A DNA stretch of 64,000 nt, from positions 1 through 64,000 of the forward strand of contig JBBIHB010000001.1 of NCBI GenBank assembly GCA_037447215.1. Direction: 5' to 3'. Both the position numbers and the translations under genes were made by a program. Shown in pieces: positions 61,797 to 64,000 of this stretch. Position 1 is the stretch's first letter. Each line of letters begins with the position of its first letter. Source of the DNA: UBA1413 sp037447215 (GTDB taxonomy: Bacteria; Bacteroidota; Bacteroidia; Bacteroidales; Prolixibacteraceae). The notes below the pieces were generated by a model, which saw only the letters and a program-made list of their open reading frames with translations, was not told where the DNA came from and did not search any database.

Positions 61797-63722
61797 CTAC
61801 CAATCGAACCTAATATTTTGTTTCGATAAATCAATACCCCACTTCATAATCAGGCTTTTTGCCATACGAAGGTCATATTTTTCGTGTCCTGCCCCGGGCT
61901 GCGAAGTAACTACATCAATTACTGCCGATTGAATGGCTGGATCGCTGGTGTTAATACTGGCCACCACGTTAAGCGCGTGGCATTGAGCCATTTCATCGGG
62001 GTTTGATATTACTTTTTCCAATGCTTTAAGTGCCAGTCCGATTTCTCCCAGATTGTACAACGCTTCAGCGGCAACCGAAACTACATTGGGAGAAGAATCA
62101 TTTAATGCCTCAGTTAACTCGGGTATTGCAGCCCGTGCTTCCTCTTTTATGATGAGTAAACCCGTGACTCCCCAGTAACGGATGGCGCTGTCGGTATGGC
62201 GAATGTATCTTTTCAGTGTTTCCAGGTCGGATGCAGTGGCTGCCGAAGCCATGTTGGCGGCCTTTACAATCTCCTCAAATGGTAATTCCGGTTTGCGCAT
62301 ATACTCGTAAACCGGTTGGCCGGCAACACGCGCCGTTCGATTGGCTTCGGGAATAAATCCTGCATCCCTGATGCTCAATATCTTCTGGGTACATGCTTCC
62401 CGCATTCTTAATAATACATCAGTATAAGCCGGATCGGAAGCCAGGTTGTTCACTTCCCACGGATCGTTTTCGGAATCATAAAGTTCTTCAGCGGATTTCG
62501 GAAGCCAGAAACGACTTTGCATTTCATTGCATTCACCGTTTTTGAATGCCGCTTCCCATGAGATGACCGAAGGTGCCAGCCAGAGATACTCCAGGTGCTG
62601 TCCGTTTGGCCTGAAAGGCATGTAGTTGCGGATATACCTGAATTTTTTATCCCGGATGGCCCGGCTCATGTCATAACGCTCATCCATTCGGTCGCGGAAA
62701 AGATATACATATTCAGGATCCCTGGTTTTCTGATCGCCCAGAAAAGCATTTCCCTGTAAATATTCAGGAACATTAATTCCTGCTATACTCAGAAGGGTAG
62801 GTACAAGATCAACAAAACTGATAAGCCGGTCAATTCTGCTTCCGGGTTTTTTCGCAGGAAAGAGATATTTATACCTTTCGGGAATACGGACAATAAATGG
62901 TACGCGGGTCCCAGATTCGTAGAGGAAACGTTTGCTCCGTGCCAAAACGCCGCCATGATCCCCATAATAGAATACAATGGTATTTTCTGCCTCACCGCTT
63001 TCATCCAATTCTTTGAGAATAGTGCCTATCCATGTATCCATCTCTTCAATCTTATCATAGTATTGTGCCCAGTCATGACGCATATCGGGTGTATCGGGAT
63101 GATAGGGCGGCAGCTTAACCTTTGACGGATCATGTCGTATTTCTTCAATCGGCGTGCGCCGGTGTATGGAGCTTTCATGTGAAATGGTTGAATTGAACAC
63201 AGCAAAGAACGGCTGTCCGGGCTTCCGGTTTCTGTAATGGGCTGTCCGGCTCGATTCATCCCATATCCCACGGGTTTGCCCTGCAGGAAGGTTGTAATCT
63301 TCCTTCACATTGTTGGTGCAGTAGTAACCTGCTTCGCGAAGATAAACCGGATAGGGTTTTACAATTTCCGATTTCGGGTATTGGCTCCGCATGTGCGAAT
63401 GACCTCCTGACGAAGCATAAACCCCGGTTAAAATGGTATTGCGGGCAGGCGCACAAACCGGTGCATTGGCAAAAGCACGCGTATATAGAAAACCTTCCGA
63501 TGCCAGCCTGTCCATATTGGGCGTGGTGGCAAATTCGTCGCCGTAGCAGCCTGCAAATGGGCTGTTATCTTCACTGGTAATCCATAAAATGTTCGGAAAT
63601 TCGGCTGGCCGTGGTTCATTGCACCCATAAAGTAACCCTATGGTACAAATACCTGTCAGCGCCGGAATTGTCAGTTGGGTTAGTTGGGTAATCTTTATTT
63701 TAATTATTTTCCTCCTAATCAT
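61797..63722 (-). CDS. S1-type sulfatase lipoprotein with C-terminal HEAT-like repeats
   Basis: A 641-residue enzyme of the alkaline-phosphatase superfamily. The lipobox LLYGC lipidates Cys34. The formylglycine site is PVCAPARNTILTG with Cys90, the form that needs a radical SAM or copper maturase. Metal ligands are in WITSEDNSPFAGCYGD and VFYYGDHGG. The last 140 residues (about 500-640) carry HEAT/PBS-like alpha repeats (RYWGVTGLLIIKEEARAAIPEL, VSVAAEALYNLGE), seen in a subset of Bacteroidota sulfatases. It would remove sulfate esters from a glycan such as an algal or host polysaccharide. It converges on the chaperone-usher-like cluster 49 bases away and is followed upstream by a VOC gene 7 bases distant. 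Confidence 0.9.
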   Translation of the reverse strand: MIRRKIIKIKITQLTQLTIPALTGICTIGLLYGCNEPRPAEFPNILWITSEDNSPFAGCYGDEFATTPNMDRLASEGFLYTRAFANAPVCAPARNTILTGVYASSGGHSHMRSQYPKSEIVKPYPVYLREAGYYCTNNVKEDYNLPAGQTRGIWDESSRTAHYRNRKPGQPFFAVFNSTISHESSIHRRTPIEEIRHDPSKVKLPPYHPDTPDMRHDWAQYYDKIEEMDTWIGTILKELDESGEAENTIVFYYGDHGGVLARSKRFLYESGTRVPFIVRIPERYKYLFPAKKPGSRIDRLISFVDLVPTLLSIAGINVPEYLQGNAFLGDQKTRDPEYVYLFRDRMDERYDMSRAIRDKKFRYIRNYMPFRPNGQHLEYLWLAPSVISWEAAFKNGECNEMQSRFWLPKSAEELYDSENDPWEVNNLASDPAYTDVLLRMREACTQKILSIRDAGFIPEANRTARVAGQPVYEYMRKPELPFEEIVKAANMASAATASDLETLKRYIRHTDSAIRYWGVTGLLIIKEEARAAIPELTEALNDSSPNVVSVAAEALYNLGEIGLALKALEKVISNPDEMAQCHALNVVASINTSDPAIQSAVIDVVTSQPGAGHEKYDLRMAKSLIMKWGIDLSKQNIRFDW

Positions 63723-63729
63723 TTATCCT

Positions 63730-64000
63730 TTAATAAGCCATTAGCTCGATCCGGTTCCCATCCGGATCAAGAATGACACTTTCGTAATATCCATCGCCGG
63801 TCACCCGGGGTTCGCCAATAACTTTAAAACCATCAGCACGGAGTTCCTGGGTTTTTTTATCCACATTTTCCCTCGATCCCAGATCAATGGCAAAGTGAAT
63901 GATCCCTGAATACTGTTTCATTGGATTGTTCCGGTTATTTGGAATATTGGGCATTTCCATGATCTCTAAACGGCTTTCACCTTCAAAAGATAGAAAGTAT
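63730..64000 (-). CDS. VOC-family protein, partial (runs past the window end)
   Basis: The frame is open to the last base of the window, so the N-terminus is missing. Beginning at the window edge it encodes YFLSFEGESRLEIME, then GIIHFAIDLGSRENVDKKT and the C-terminal VILDPDGNRIELMAY with the metal-site Glu. This is the second half of a glyoxalase-fold (VOC) protein, close to the lactoylglutathione lyase-like group. It is cytosolic as far as visible. Its stop is 7 bases before the sulfatase start, so the two form one leftward operon. An internal ATG at 63960 is not the true start, because the conserved sequence continues upstream. Confidence 0.8.
   Translation of the reverse strand, partial: YFLSFEGESRLEIMEMPNIPNNRNNPMKQYSGIIHFAIDLGSRENVDKKTQELRADGFKVIGEPRVTGDGYYESVILDPDGNRIELMAY

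Noticed and set aside
1..64000. CRISPR arrays, tRNA and rRNA genes
   Set aside because: No regularly spaced direct repeats, cloverleaf-like sequences or rRNA signatures were recognised by reading. A covariance-model scan would be decisive.

Overview
The window looks like a scaffolded draft genome piece of a Bacteroidota bacterium, most likely an environmental member of the Bacteroidales/Marinilabiliales. Evidence: promoters with the Bacteroidota -33 TTTG / -7 TAnnTTTG boxes, secreted enzymes ending in type IX secretion (T9SS) sorting domains, a TonB-dependent receptor with a carboxypeptidase-like N-terminal domain, a bifunctional MaeB malic enzyme, GpmI, an animal-type UDP-glucose dehydrogenase and many signal-peptidase-II lipoproteins. 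A run of ten Ns (22078-22087) is a scaffold gap. No rRNA, tRNA or CRISPR array was seen.

Layout. 1-3.3 kb: a three-gene membrane-stress-like set (YtxH, holin-like, DUF6327-like), a decayed glycoside hydrolase remnant and an exported aldo/keto reductase. 3.3-7 kb: an ASKHA/[2Fe-2S] corrinoid-activating protein, a truncated AAA ATPase abutting an IS630 fragment, and an outer membrane protein with a paralogue at 50.4 kb. 7.9-13.5 kb: an ArsF/ArsG-type redox and permease cassette, a frameshifted ArsR with an intact operator, a radical SAM protein and a TonB receptor. 13.7-22 kb: an alpha/beta hydrolase, two convergent fasciclin proteins, and two T9SS-type genes that are broken (one by an in-frame TGA in a catalytic motif). 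22.4-31 kb: UDP-glucose dehydrogenase, a VOC protein, malic enzyme, GH43, DsrE and RbsD/FucU-like exported proteins, an IS3 remnant and a frameshifted sugar isomerase.

31.1-49.8 kb is a hemicellulose-type catabolic island without a SusC/SusD pair: CE1-like esterase, GH2, MFS sugar porter, GH120 beta-xylosidase, URO-D-type methyltransferase, GH29 fucosidase, hexokinase, a second GH2, a second URO-D protein, a MetH-activation-like protein and a T9SS-exported GH44. Together with the activator at 3.4 kb, the URO-D and MetH-like genes are three of the four usual parts of a corrinoid-dependent methyl-transfer system; no corrinoid protein is in the window. One inference is that methyl groups released from methylated plant sugars are recovered here.

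50-55 kb holds an acidic cytosolic protein, the OMP paralogue, a lipoprotein, gpmI and DUF3109. 55.3-61.7 kb is the most unusual region: three related small exported proteins plus a fourth unrelated one flank a two-domain chaperone-like protein and a 1018-residue usher-like outer membrane protein ending in a SPOR domain. This reads as a chaperone-usher-like surface-structure system that I cannot match to a named family. The window ends with a sulfatase carrying C-terminal HEAT-like repeats and a partial VOC gene. A family of about 120-bp repeats with interleaved inverted repeats occurs three times (34.9, 43.1 and 52.6 kb). Several genes are broken, so the region shows gene decay, draft-assembly errors, or both.
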